Assembly (NCBI GenBank): GCA_009602725.1
Contig: WELB01000065.1
Span: forward strand, 399,399 to 415,236
Length of the DNA: 15,838 nt
Source: Spirogloea muscicola
Lineage: Eukaryota; Streptophyta; Zygnematophyceae; Spirogloeales; Spirogloeaceae
Direction: 5' to 3'
A model generated the notes under the pieces. The model was given only the letters and a program-made list of their open reading frames with translations. It was not told the DNA's origin and searched no databases. The stretch's first letter is position 1. The number at the start of each line of letters is the position of its first letter. This document shows, in pieces, positions 1 to 9,700 of the stretch. Both the position numbers and the translations under genes were made by a program.

Positions 1-3000
1 CGGGGACGTCGCCCGCCACCACCATCGCGGGCGCCGCACGCGCCGTCGAGGCGGCGCTGGCGGCGGCCCCGCGCTTCCGCGAGGTACTTATGCTGCCGCC
101 GCTGTTGGCCTTGCCAAGGCTGAGGTTGCGGGTTCGAGTCCCTCTTTCCGCTTAGTGCAAGTTGATAGCATCAATTTAAGATAATTGAGGTCAGTCATAT
201 GAAGATTCACAGTACATGACAATGTACCTATGTATTAACATAGTACATAGTCTTAATACCCTCTGTATGCACCTGGCTGGCCTTCACAGCCGCTTTATTT
301 AATATATATTAGCAGCTGCATTTTTCACGGGTGCAGCTCCTAAGCCAGCTCCTGGACGACTGCGGTGGCCCTGCAGCCAAAGACGCCGGCGAAGCCGCGC
401 GCCTTCGTGTCGAGGGCAATGGGCTCTTCACCGCCGGCCGCTTCCGTGAAGCCGCCGCCGCTTACTCCGAGGTCAGTTAAATGGCAGAGGGAGAGCGCTT
501 ATCAACTCGACGTCGATGTATATTCCTGATATTAACAGACAGCGGTTTGCCCCTTGACTTAGCTCAAGCTACTACTTCACGCGGTCATTGACTGCTAACC
601 TATTTGCCGTTGCATCTTGAATGCCCACGGCCTGTCGCGTGGCCACAGCCAGCTGCGTAGCCACAGCCACTAATGACCACCGCTGTCGTTAAGCAGGCCC
701 TGCGGCGCGAGCCAGTCAAGGCCAGCAGCCGCCGTCATGTTGCCGCTTCGTTGTATGCCAACCGCGCCGCCTGCTTCCAGGTAAAGTGGCACATTGCACC
801 GGGCTTGGTGCTCCTTAACAACGAGGCCGCATTGTTGCTGCTTGCAGTAACATAGCAGCAGTCTGTGAAGCTTCTTGCCGACGCTCTTGGACTTCATGCC
901 CTGGACAGTATATTCAATTTCGAGTGACGATTATGGAACAGGGGGTCTGAAATTATCTGTTTGCCATCAATTTTGATAACAATTGGAGCCCGGGGAGTCG
1001 GATGCAGTAGTGCATGAAGTGGCACCAGTGAATTCAATTCATGGTCTGTGTCCATCGTAAACTTCAATCCGGTATTGATTGCAGCCTGGATCCTTGATCT
1101 CATACTTTACTGTACACTTATCTCTTTCAGAAGCTGGAGCAGCATGAAGATGCGGAGCGTGACTGCAACCGTGCACTTGCCCTGGATGGCAGCAACTCCA
1201 AGGTTTGTGGTTCACCGGCTGCCGCATCTGCCAAAGGTGGAGCGGCTCATGGTGTGCAGCAGTCCTTTGCACTGACTGCCGCCGTCTCTTTGGCTGGTGG
1301 CTGTAGCGCAGGCCTGGTTCCGGCGGGGCTGCGCCAAGGCCGCACTTGAGCGCCACAGTGCTGCCATTGTCGACCTGGAGGCTGCGCAGCGCCTGGAGGC
1401 GGAGGCCGGACGGCATGCCGCCGCGGCGGCCGTGGCCAGGCAGATTGCAGCAATGGGCCTTCAGAAGTCAGTGGATGCGGCAACCACATCCGCTGGCGCT
1501 ACTGGCAAAGTTGCAGAGGCTGCAGCTGCTGCAAGCCCGCCGGCACTGCAACCGCCACCTCTGCCTGCCTGGAAGGTGGCATGGAGTGAGGCGCGGGGGC
1601 GTGACCTGATCGCCGCGCGCGACCTCCAGCCCGGCGACGTGCTCCTTGAGGAGGACCCCTATGCAGCGGTGACGACTGCCCCTCAGCGCTGCTTTCTGAT
1701 CAAGATCACTAGTGCCTGCATGCATGGCCCTCTGAATTCCAAAACCCCATTGTCCTGAATCCTAAGGTCCTCAGCTGTGTCCCAGGCTGCAGGTGCTGCA
1801 GAAGTCGGAACGCTTCCGTCGGTGCTACTCGTGCGCCACCAGCCTGCCGCCTGCTGCCGGCGTCCCCTGCGCAGGCTGCGCACTGCCGCTCTTCTGCTCC
1901 GACTCTTGCGAGCTCCTTGCTGGCGGCCTCCATTGGCAATCGGCCACAGTGCCAGAGGACGGACTTTTGCAGGACGCCGCTAGCCGGAGCTTGGCCTGTG
2001 CTCCCGGATGGCATGCACCAGAATGCGGCGGCGCCAGCTGGGCAGCAGTGGTCCCTGTCGAGGCAGTTCTTGCTGCGCGCCTCTTCTGGCGGGGCCAGCT
2101 ATCCCATGCAGTGGCTGGAGAGCCCATTGCAGGGAGAGTAACGGCTGATGAGCAGGGCTTGCAAGGCTCACTTGGTAAGCAGCATACTTAAGAGCGATTC
2201 AAATATAACACATTTCACTTACCCATAATGCATGTCTCAGACTGATTGGACAGTTACTGTAACAATCATGGTCATAGTAGGAGTATGAGTTGTTCATGTG
2301 GCTAATCAGCAGTGCGCTGCTCACCAGTGGAGCAGGTCCAGGGGCTGCGCCACCACTTAGCGGCGCTCCCGGCTGCCGAGAAGGTCCGCATGTTCATCCT
2401 TGGGACTGTGTTGTCGCACTGCCTTGCGGAAAGCAATCGCACCTCAGAGCCCCGTGGAGATGCCACAAGCACTCGGGCTGCAGAGCTGGCTGTGCTCCTC
2501 GCCGTCCTGCGAGACAATGCCATGGCTGTGAAGCAAACTCTGGCACCGCCTGACGTTCGCGGTTCTGGAGAACTGCTAGCTGACCGGCACGTTGAGGAGG
2601 TCAGCGAGGTGGGCCTCAGCTTGCACCTTACATTTGCACACTAGCTTAAGAACTGCCACAAGAATCTTAGCAATGTTGCAGCGTTCTATTATGCTTTCAG
2701 AAGGGCTGGGCATGCTTAGGAAGGCTATGTCTGTAAGCCCAAACCCTCAGACTTACTTGAGCTACGTCGCACAGGCTATCCTCCGGTGGGACTTGGCTTA
2801 AAGAGGTCCCATTAATAGGGCTACGATCACACGAGCTTTCTTTGTCCTCTTAACCACAGCGTGAGTAATGATGGGTGTAACCATGAGTAGTCGTAGGCAC
2901 ATCCTTAACCTCGGTACTTTTACCCCGGTACTTGGCCTTAAGCTTGACCACGACAACTCCTGGATGTTCCCAGGTCAACATTGCCCAGGCTCTGTACCCG

Positions 3001-5082
3001 ACAGCATCGCTGCTCAACCACTCATGCGCGCCGAATGTCGCAGTCTCCTTCACTGGCTTACGGCTGACGGTGCGAGCAGTTGAGTTTGTGGGCTCAGGCA
3101 GCCGCCTGGAGCTCTGCTATGGGCCACAGGTCAGGATGTGATGCCCAGAAATCCACGTCTGCTCTGCTTTGATTTTCTTGCCCAACCACTGTCACGTGAG
3201 CTATCTTGGGACTAGGATAAATATCACCGAGCATTCAATCTGTGCATTACCTTGTGGAATCCTCATTGAGTCTCTCTTACTACTGAGGATCAGAAATTCT
3301 CTATGAAACTACAATTTGGAACCTATCTCGAAAGGCAAGAAGCAATTAGAAAGCTCAAGAAGCAATTAGAAAGCTCATCAGTAAGCTCATTAGAAAGCTT
3401 TGAGCACAAGTGTAAATTTTTCTTATTCTCTCAGAACACTCATCTGGAAGCAACACCGTGCGCGCTGATCAGGGAGGTCATCATGTAACCCATGTGCAGA
3501 AGGGGGAGATGACGAAGCAGCAGAGGAGGGCCTGGCTGAAGGAGCGGTACTTCTTCTGCTGCCACTGCAGTGCGTGCTCGGACGATGTAAGCAAAGGGAT
3601 GGACCTTGCGCTGCACGGCTTCCGGTGCTGCACGCCGGCCTGCAACGGCATAGTCACGAGCCAGACTTCAGAAGATGGTGGGCAGTGCGACTGCCCATCA
3701 GAGACAAGACCAGAGTCCACATTGTCGATGGAGAAGAAGGCGGAAGATGACGCAAGGGATACTGAGAGAAAAGGTGACGGAACAGCTGCAGCAGCAGGAT
3801 GTCAAGATAACAAAGTTAGTGCTGCAAGCACAGACACTGGCAGGTGTAACCAGTGTGGAAAGACACAGGATATGTCAGCTTCCTCCAGGGCTGCTGGGGA
3901 AGCTTTGGAAGAGCTGCAAAGGTCAGCAAAATTCACAAATAAATGCTCGACTCACTTTTCAGTTGTATGTAACATGGACCTCAACACCAATTACAGAGGT
4001 GCCAGCTCGAGAATGTCAATTGTATGTAACACGGACCTCAACACCAATTACAGAGGTGCCAGCTCGAGAATGTCAATTGACGTGGTTGAGTGTGGCCTGT
4101 GTGATGCAGATTGCTGAGTGTCACACCAAGGTCACACCATGTACGTTGCTTGGCCTGTGTACTCGGTAACAATTTGTTGGCGTGATCTGCATGACAGACT
4201 GAGGCTGGAAGCAGAGCGCAATGGCAAGCAGGCTGGCAATGCCTTCTTGAGACAGGGGGAAAACGCCCTCGCAGCAATGCAGCAACTGTTGCACCCTTGC
4301 AACAGGCGCCTGGCTGAGGTATGCTGTAGAAGCCAATAAGTATCATTGTCTCTTTCTTGACATCGTCAGCATGTCATATTAGCATGTTCTGTTGCCGTAT
4401 GAATGATGACGCAGCAGGTGACATGCACTAGACGACCTGCCTGAGCAGTAATTTTCCCAATCTCCAGGCAGAAGATGTCTTTGCCGCAACGCTCTGCTTC
4501 CTCGGCATGCCTGCAGCGGCCGAGCGTCACGCAAGAGCCTCCCTTGCAGTAAGGCCTCTTGGATATTTTTGCTGTATTTGACTGGCCGTGTAGGTCATGC
4601 TGTCTGCAAAGGGTGTCGCTAACAGATGTAAGGGCTGAGGTTTATTTGACTGTCAAGGGACTTGAGGCTAGGCCACAGTTGCATTTCCCTTGTCATCTTC
4701 TGTTTTACAATCTTAAGGTGGTCACTCAAGGTCTGTTCAAGGTGAGCTTCTGTTTTGATCAGATAGTCGGAAGCGCATGCACTGCCGAGCATCTTTGAGC
4801 AGGATTGTGAAGCCTTCTTTCAGGAACGCGCAGGATTACTACATACATTCCCACCCAGAGTGTAGCCTTATGCAGTGCACCTCTTCTGTGCAGATCCTCA
4901 AGGAGCACTACCCTCCAGGTAGCGTCGTGCTTGCGCACGAGTGTGCCAAAGTAGCAGCACTAGCTGAGCGCAATGGAAACATTGCTGTTGCAAAGGGAGA
5001 AGCAAGCATGGCCGACAGGATATGGCAAGCTCATTACGGGCAGCCTTACCCATACTCCAGTGCTGGCGCAGCTTCCACTTAG
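1..5082 (+). CDS. SMYD4-like TPR-SET-MYND protein lysine methyltransferase, 5' partial, 12 exons
   Basis: Probable protein-lysine methyltransferase of the SMYD4 type; the substrate is not known. Exons I infer: <1-83 (frame from base 3), 337-471, 697-780, 1131-1202, 1312-1668, 1793-2174, 2310-2599, 2974-3129, 3500-3921, 4198-4318, 4468-4548 and 4894-5082 (TAG). All phases join, giving at least 789 residues. Numbered from the window start: TPR helices at about 46-160 (ASLYANRAACF, AWFRRG); SET N-terminal part near 208-243 (EARGRDLIAARDLQPGD); MYND zinc finger with C254/C257, C269/C272, C278/C282 and H317/C321; SET core with NHSCAPN (482-488) and ELCYGP (Y516); post-SET cysteines CCHCSAC (539-545), then further CxxC pairs; C-terminal TPR-like helices to 789. 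The SET domain split by MYND between two TPR regions is the SMYD4 layout, also found in plant homologues. The true start lies upstream of the window. Uncertain edges: the exon 2 acceptor (337 or 349), the exon 7 acceptor (2310, 2313 or 2328) and its donor (2599 or 2608). Confidence 0.88.
106..152 (+). pseudogene. 3' half of an organelle/bacterial-type tRNA-Gly(GCC), 5' half missing
   Basis: The spacing is canonical for tRNA positions 27-73: anticodon stem 106-110/118-122 (two G-U type pairs), 7-base loop TTGCCAA with anticodon GCC, 5-base variable loop 123-127, T arm 128-144 with loop TTCGAGT (one C/T mismatch in the stem), acceptor strand TTTCCGC (145-151) and discriminator T at 152. A T discriminator is typical of bacterial and organellar tRNA-Gly; nuclear ones normally have A. 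From memory it closely resembles plant mitochondrial trnG(GCC). The expected 5' acceptor strand and D arm are absent: the sequence before 106 is GC-rich exon and donor-side sequence. It lies in intron 1 of the SMYD4-like gene, so it is most likely a relic of organelle DNA inserted into the nucleus, not a working tRNA. Confidence 0.7.
153..336. other. AT-rich remainder of intron 1 with small inverted repeats
   Basis: This stretch follows the tRNA relic and is much more AT-rich than the flanking exons. It holds short hairpins: GTACA at 212-216 with TGTAC at 223-227, and CTATGTA at 228-234 with TACATAG at 244-250. The composition would fit continued organelle-derived DNA, but I recognise no organelle gene in it. 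It ends at two possible in-frame acceptors (after 336 and after 348). Confidence 0.4.
3336..3400 (+). repeat. 20-bp tandem repeat in intron 8 of the SMYD4-like gene
   Basis: Two perfect 20-bp copies (3336-3355 and 3356-3375), beginning CAAGAAGCAATT, are followed by a degenerate third part ending TTAGAAAGCTT near 3400. The repeat lies between the exon coding the ELCYGP end of the SET core and the exon coding the post-SET cysteines. A short open frame crosses it, but the phase-0 exon junction 3129/3500 matches the family spacing without it, so I read it as intronic. Confidence 0.75.
3963..4079 (+). repeat. 57-bp tandem duplication in intron 9 of the SMYD4-like gene
   Basis: Two copies with period 57 (3963-4019 and 4020-4076) differ by one visible base (ACATGGACC versus ACACGGACC) and are followed by the first bases of a third. 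The period is a multiple of three, and the upstream exon frame stays open through both copies to a TGA at 4115-4117. Splicing 3921 to 4198 joins phase 2 to phase 2 and restores the conserved C-terminal helices, so I place the duplication in the intron. Confidence 0.85.
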
Positions 5083-5709
5083 CTTCTTCAGGTCGCACAT
5101 TTGAAGCACAGCATGAACAAGGCCCATGGCGTATATGACGTTTTCAACAATATGGTGGCTCGTGACTAAGAGTAATGAAGAAGAGTAGAGGGCATGAGTG
5201 CGCCATAAACAGCAACATGACGGAGGACACTAGGACCTGCACTTTAAGGGGGGAAAAGCATCAGCCGACCATGGAGCTGATTGTGTACAGCTGCTGCCCA
5301 TGAACATACAGCAGCACTGCACGAGTCTCACAAGTCACTGATGCCCACAATGCACAGTCGAAGATAGACGCACGTGCTGTAGACCATACGTTAATGCGCA
5401 AAGAAGCGTTCTTCTTGTGCCCCTTGGATCGAGCCGTATTGCTCGTTTCCCACCTTTGCCCACTACTTGCATGTGTGCTCAACCGTCATCCAAGCTCCAC
5501 AAGCGAAGTGCCCACCAGTCAATGAGCAAACTGAGGGGCTAGCAAACCCAGCCCAGAAAAGAATGGACAATCCCCAAAGGCCACGAAACGGTGCCGGAAA
5601 AGGAATAAAGTTTTTTGGGACATGATCACACACCAGGACACGAAACATCACACCCATGTCCTTGGAAGTTTCATATCTATGGATGTTAAGACTAGCTGCT
5701 GGGAGCTGG
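5083..5709. other. Downstream region of the SMYD4-like gene, no gene seen
   Basis: No open frame here has coding character or a recognisable motif. It probably holds the 3' UTR of the SMYD4-like gene and spacer DNA. No TGTAA signal, the usual one in many green algae, was seen close to the stop codon. Confidence 0.5.
5604..5609 (+). terminator. Possible AATAAA polyadenylation signal
   Basis: A canonical AATAAA followed by a T run lies about 520 bases after the SMYD4-like stop codon. It would imply a long 3' UTR. Many green algae use TGTAA instead, so this is a weak call. Confidence 0.25.
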
Positions 5710-5861
5710 CCGGGGGGGGGCCCGTCAAACCGTTGGATGATCCTCATCTACGGCGCCCGAAGCGGCGGTGACTGCCACGTGTCGTGTTCTCGAGTGCCTG
5801 CGCCCGCCAGCGTGGCGGCGCCTCCGCTTCCGCTGGCGGCTGACGGCAATCATTGCAGCCA

Positions 5862-5885
5862 TTTTGGCGGGAAGTCCCGCCAAAA
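5862..5885. promoter_or_regulatory. Perfect E2F-like palindrome
   Basis: Two 11-bp arms, TTTTGGCGGGA and TCCCGCCAAAA, surround a 2-base centre. Each arm contains TTTGGCGG, which fits the plant E2F consensus WTTSSCSS, one site per strand. It lies about 830 bases upstream of the CIP7-like start codon. Binding or function is inference. Confidence 0.45.
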
Positions 5886-6426
5886 CCGCCTCCAAATGTG
5901 GAGGCGCCGCTAGTCTGGCCCCGCCTAGAGCTGGCCTGCTGACCGTCCGATGGACGGCCAGGGGGCTTAGGAGCCGTCAGGTGTAGCAGAGCTGCCGACC
6001 GGAATCTAGCGGTGCGGGCAGCGCGATACGCGCGGGTCGCGACAAGCATGGGTGCGACCAGCGTTGACCGGCCCTAGGCGCCGCTGGTCTCCCCGTCAGC
6101 CCCAACGGCAGTGTTAGCCAACGAAAGGCATTCACCGTTAGTGAAACGGTAATCGAAAACCCCCCCTAAGGAAGCGGACTGTAGGCTTTTCGCGGGCGCA
6201 CGTGGGGCCCCAGCCTCCGGCCCATGTCCGCCTCGCCGTCGGACTCCTCCCCTGACGGCGCGCGACGGCCTGCGACCCCCGCCGCCGCCGTCGAACATGG
6301 GCCGCAGGACTCTCCCGATCGCTTCGCCCCGCCGTGCTCCCGTCGGATGTACTGCTCGGCTGCATCCAACGGCGCTGGATCGTGCGCGGGTTGCCGCCGC
6401 CCCTAGCGAGACACCCGCCCCCGGCG

Positions 6427-6450
6427 CCCCCAAGCTACACAGCTTGGGGG
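6427..6450. repeat. 10-bp perfect hairpin
   Basis: Arms CCCCCAAGCT (6427-6436) and AGCTTGGGGG (6441-6450) flank the loop ACAC. It could form a strong stem in RNA or DNA within the presumed 5' region of the CIP7-like gene. It has no T run, so it does not look like a simple terminator. Confidence 0.7.
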
Positions 6451-6617
6451 GCACCCCAAATCCGTCATCGAATTGGGAGGCACCTCATTGCGCCGCCCGC
6501 CAGTAAGGCGTACGTACTGCCGGGGGGGCCCCAAAATCATGTCCGCGTGCCCCAGTCTCTCCCGCCCATCTCCGCTGGTCCAACAGTGGCGCCTTTCGGC
6601 GGCGGGGCCCGAGCTGC

Positions 6618-6648
6618 GGCGCCGCCGCCGCCGCCGCCGCCGCCGCCN
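6618..6648. repeat. CCG trinucleotide run ending in an undetermined base
   Basis: About ten CCG units end at an N at 6648, roughly 65 bases before the CIP7-like start codon. The N suggests that the assembly could not resolve the repeat length. The run falls in presumed 5' UTR and does not alter the coding frame called downstream. Confidence 0.8.
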
Positions 6649-6713
6649 GGCGCTCGGGTGACGGCGGCGGGCGAGCGCGACGCGCGGCGCGGCGGCCTCG
6701 CCGGCGCTCGCTC

Positions 6714-9700
6714 ATGACGCCGGACACGATCCTCGACGCCGTCGTCCTGCAGCTCAACCCCACGCGCACCAAGTGAGAGATCCGCGCTCCGCAGTGCGGC
6801 TTCAGGCGCCAGCGGCTCGCTCTGTCGTTGGCACGAACGAGCTATAGCCGCTGTCCCACCACTCCGGGCGTCTGGTCCAAGGCGAGACGGCTCATGGGGT
6901 GTCGGGAGCTCGTGGCTCCATGGCCCGGATGCCCATTCGACAACGGAAGTGATCGCCGGTGAATGCTGGTTCTGCTGGATGCGTACGCTGGCTCTGAGCT
7001 CAGCTTGCAGTCTCCCAGCTCTATGCTGGATGGGGCTGCCAGAAATGCCACCAGCTTGTAGTCGTGGCCACTTCGTTTGCGTGTGGCTCCATTGCATCGC
7101 GTGTCAAAGTCGCCTCTGCTGGGACTGAGGCTGAGGAGGTTTACTTGGCGAGTCGCCTTAACCGCGCCTGACTTAATGTACATCTTGGCACTAACCCGGT
7201 TTGTTTCTCGGTTGAGCTGTGTGCAGATGTGACCTTCTGGTATCTGCCAGGGGTGTTACAGATAAGATTGGCAATGGGCTCCTGAAGACGTTTGTCTCGC
7301 ACATCAAGGCTGCCGAGGTGCAAGCCGGCAGCGGCTCGTACACCATCCGGTTGGAGCCTGGGAAGCAAAACAGCGCGGGCTTTGAGCCCTCAAGACCGGC
7401 TGGTGGGGGGGCCAACCTCTCGTGGTTCACCAAGGGGACGGTGGAGAGGTTGGCGAACTAAGCTGACTACTATCTACTATCTTTTGCGCAACTTTGGGAT
7501 ACATTGGCTGTAATTCAGACATGACGGTTTCTTGCAGCTTGCAGGATGCAGCCTCTTCCTTGGACAGCTGTGTAGACCAGACCATGATGGCTGCTGCTTG
7601 AGGGGCTTGTAACAGGATTCAGTCTATCTGAGCATGAGCAACTTAGACGGAGTTCTATAATCCTTTTTCTTCAGGGTATTCAAGTACGTCAGCTCACCAG
7701 AGGTGCTGGAGCGAGCTGGCGAGATTGACGATGAGCTCCTAGGACTGGAAGACAGCCTCCAGGATGACGAATCCCTGGAATTGTACAGGGTACGAAGCCC
7801 TGCTTCAGAGATTTTCATCACTGCATCACACTCTCACTTGATTGCAAGAGGTACTGCAGTCCTGAGTGTGTAGCACGCAAAGTGCCCCCTTGCACATCCC
7901 TTATGGCTGTATGAGCACTGTCTGACAGCACATTAAGGAACCGCAGAGTAACTCTCGGAGTCCCCCTGCACGACCTGGCTCACCCTCATTGAAACAATCA
8001 AAGGTGGAGACTTGATACTTGCCTTTCGTTGCATATCGCAGCTTCACTGCATCAGATCCTGTCAATTTGCACCATCTGTATATGCTCTCGTTTCTTGCAT
8101 ACTCGAGGTGGTCACCATCTCCAGGTATTCTCCTCATGTTGATCAATTGGTGGCAGGGTTTATCACAAAACGGTGGCACTCGTGACAACGGTGATGGTGA
8201 TGGCCAGCTCTCTCAGTGAGCACTCGACTGCCCTATTCGCACCCTGCAAAGCTGCAGATAGACATCCAATGCCCCAGGGCAGATGCAATTACAGTCCTGC
8301 TGTGATCAGATGTCAATTACACAGCAGGAGAGCCACACACTGTTTCAGATTGTGAGCAGAGTGTCTGATTGTTTTGCAACAGATAGCCAGGCTCTCTGTA
8401 GAGTGATCAAGGTGCATGCTGAGCAGAGATGTTAATTTCATAACTGCAGGAAAAGGCGGAGTGCCCTTGAGAGGCGAATCAAAGAGCTGCAGAGGGAGCA
8501 GGTGGTGGTCCTTGCAAGGGCCAGTGCTGCTGGATTCGATTCCAATCAGATGGCAGATCTAGCGGCATTCGCGAACTGCTTTGAAGCCAAGCGACTCTGG
8601 TTCGTATCCCTCTGCTCTTGCAGCTACCAACTGCGTAGTGATCCTCCGTGGAGAGGAAGAAGATGTGAGGTTGTCTAGGCAACTTACACTGAGACTTTAT
8701 AGTGTCGTTCATCTGTTTGACCTACGTGGTACTGGAATCCCTATCATCGTGTCAAGCAATGCATTCATGCATGCATGAATCTCATTTCTCATGAGCTTTG
8801 ACCTTTATATGGTGCATGTTGTGATAGGCTGTCTGCTAAACCATTTGCTTCTTGCTTTGCACAGGGACTCATCAAAGCGCTTCACAGCACTAGCCAGGCG
8901 AAGGGAGACGCAACTCCTTGGAGGTGATCCAGGCCCCAAGCAAAGTCGCTTGACAAGGCAGGCCAGCTTTGTGAGCAGCACAGGCAGCCTCAGCGACGAA
9001 GCTGATCTGAGTGGCCGAAGGAGCCCTCAGGGTGCTGGAGACACCTTCGCTGCCATGAACAGGCCAGCCTCGCCGAGGGGCGCAGACATTGCTCGGGTGA
9101 TGAGTCCCCGGGCTGGAGCCAGGAGCCAGAAGAGCGAGGAGGGAAGGTATGGCAGCCCCGGGCTCCACCGGACGTGGTTCCAGGTTGAGCAGGGCCCTGT
9201 GAGCCCTTATGCAGAGTCTGAGATGAGCAGCGCCTTCAACGATGGCGCCTCGGAGGGCGTTGGCGAGACTCTGAAGTACCAGTCTGGAGTGGACGTCGCT
9301 GCGGCTGCGGAGGCAGCCATCTCCCCAAAGCACGTGCTCTCTGAGGAGGACCAGAATGGGTCATCCCAGCTGCTGCGACGCAGGGCCAGCCTCCAGCAGC
9401 GGAACGCCGCACAGGTCAACGCGCTTGCTAAAGTCGGGCGTGATTCGCCACACTCGACTCCAGAGCTGCTGCAGCTGCCCAAGCTCGAGCAGGGACCGAA
9501 AGCGGGGGGCCTCAAGGACTTCCTGGGCACGCTGCAGAACCGCTGGGAGAAGCCCGAAGGCTGGGGCCTTGCACGCAGTGCATCGCAGGGCTTGGCAAAT
9601 GAGACCAATGCCAGCTCGCTGAGCTCCCGCACCAGGAGTGGCGACCCAGATGCAGATGGGGTTTTCCCAGACTCGCCACTTCCAAGGAGGACTGTCAAGA

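Larger units (their letters stand above)
5710..6713. other. GC-rich island with many inverted repeats, upstream of the CIP7-like gene
   Basis: Composition changes sharply near 5710, at a G run, and the sequence stays very GC-rich to the start codon at 6714. It contains inverted repeats at 5817-5825/5900-5908, 5862-5885, 5887-5906, 5943-5957, 6134-6150 and 6427-6450; an approximate direct repeat (AGGCGCCGCT near 5902 and 6077); a CACGTG core near 5777; and a CCG run. Open frames on both strands here are low-complexity Gly/Arg/Pro/Ala strings, as expected from GC content. It may be promoter and 5' UTR of the next gene, an inserted repeat element, or both. Confidence 0.5.

Noticed and set aside
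80-152. A complete tRNA gene
   Set aside because: The 5' acceptor strand and D arm cannot be found: bases 79-85 pair with the acceptor 3' strand at only a few positions and no D stem-loop forms.
3303-3488. Small 61-residue plus-strand frame crossing the 20-bp repeat
   Set aside because: It sits in intron 8; joining 3129 to 3500 gives the expected 16 residues between the YGP motif and the post-SET YFF, leaving no room for it.
6074-6454. 126-residue minus-strand frame in the GC-rich island
   Set aside because: Composition is Gly/Arg/Ala low complexity with no motif and no support from splice sites; long open frames are expected at this GC content.
6537-7097. 186-residue minus-strand frame over exon 1 and intron 1 of the CIP7-like gene
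   Set aside because: It runs through the CCG run and an intron, and contains poly-Gly from the repeat. The plus-strand exon 1 matches the CIP7 family exactly in position.
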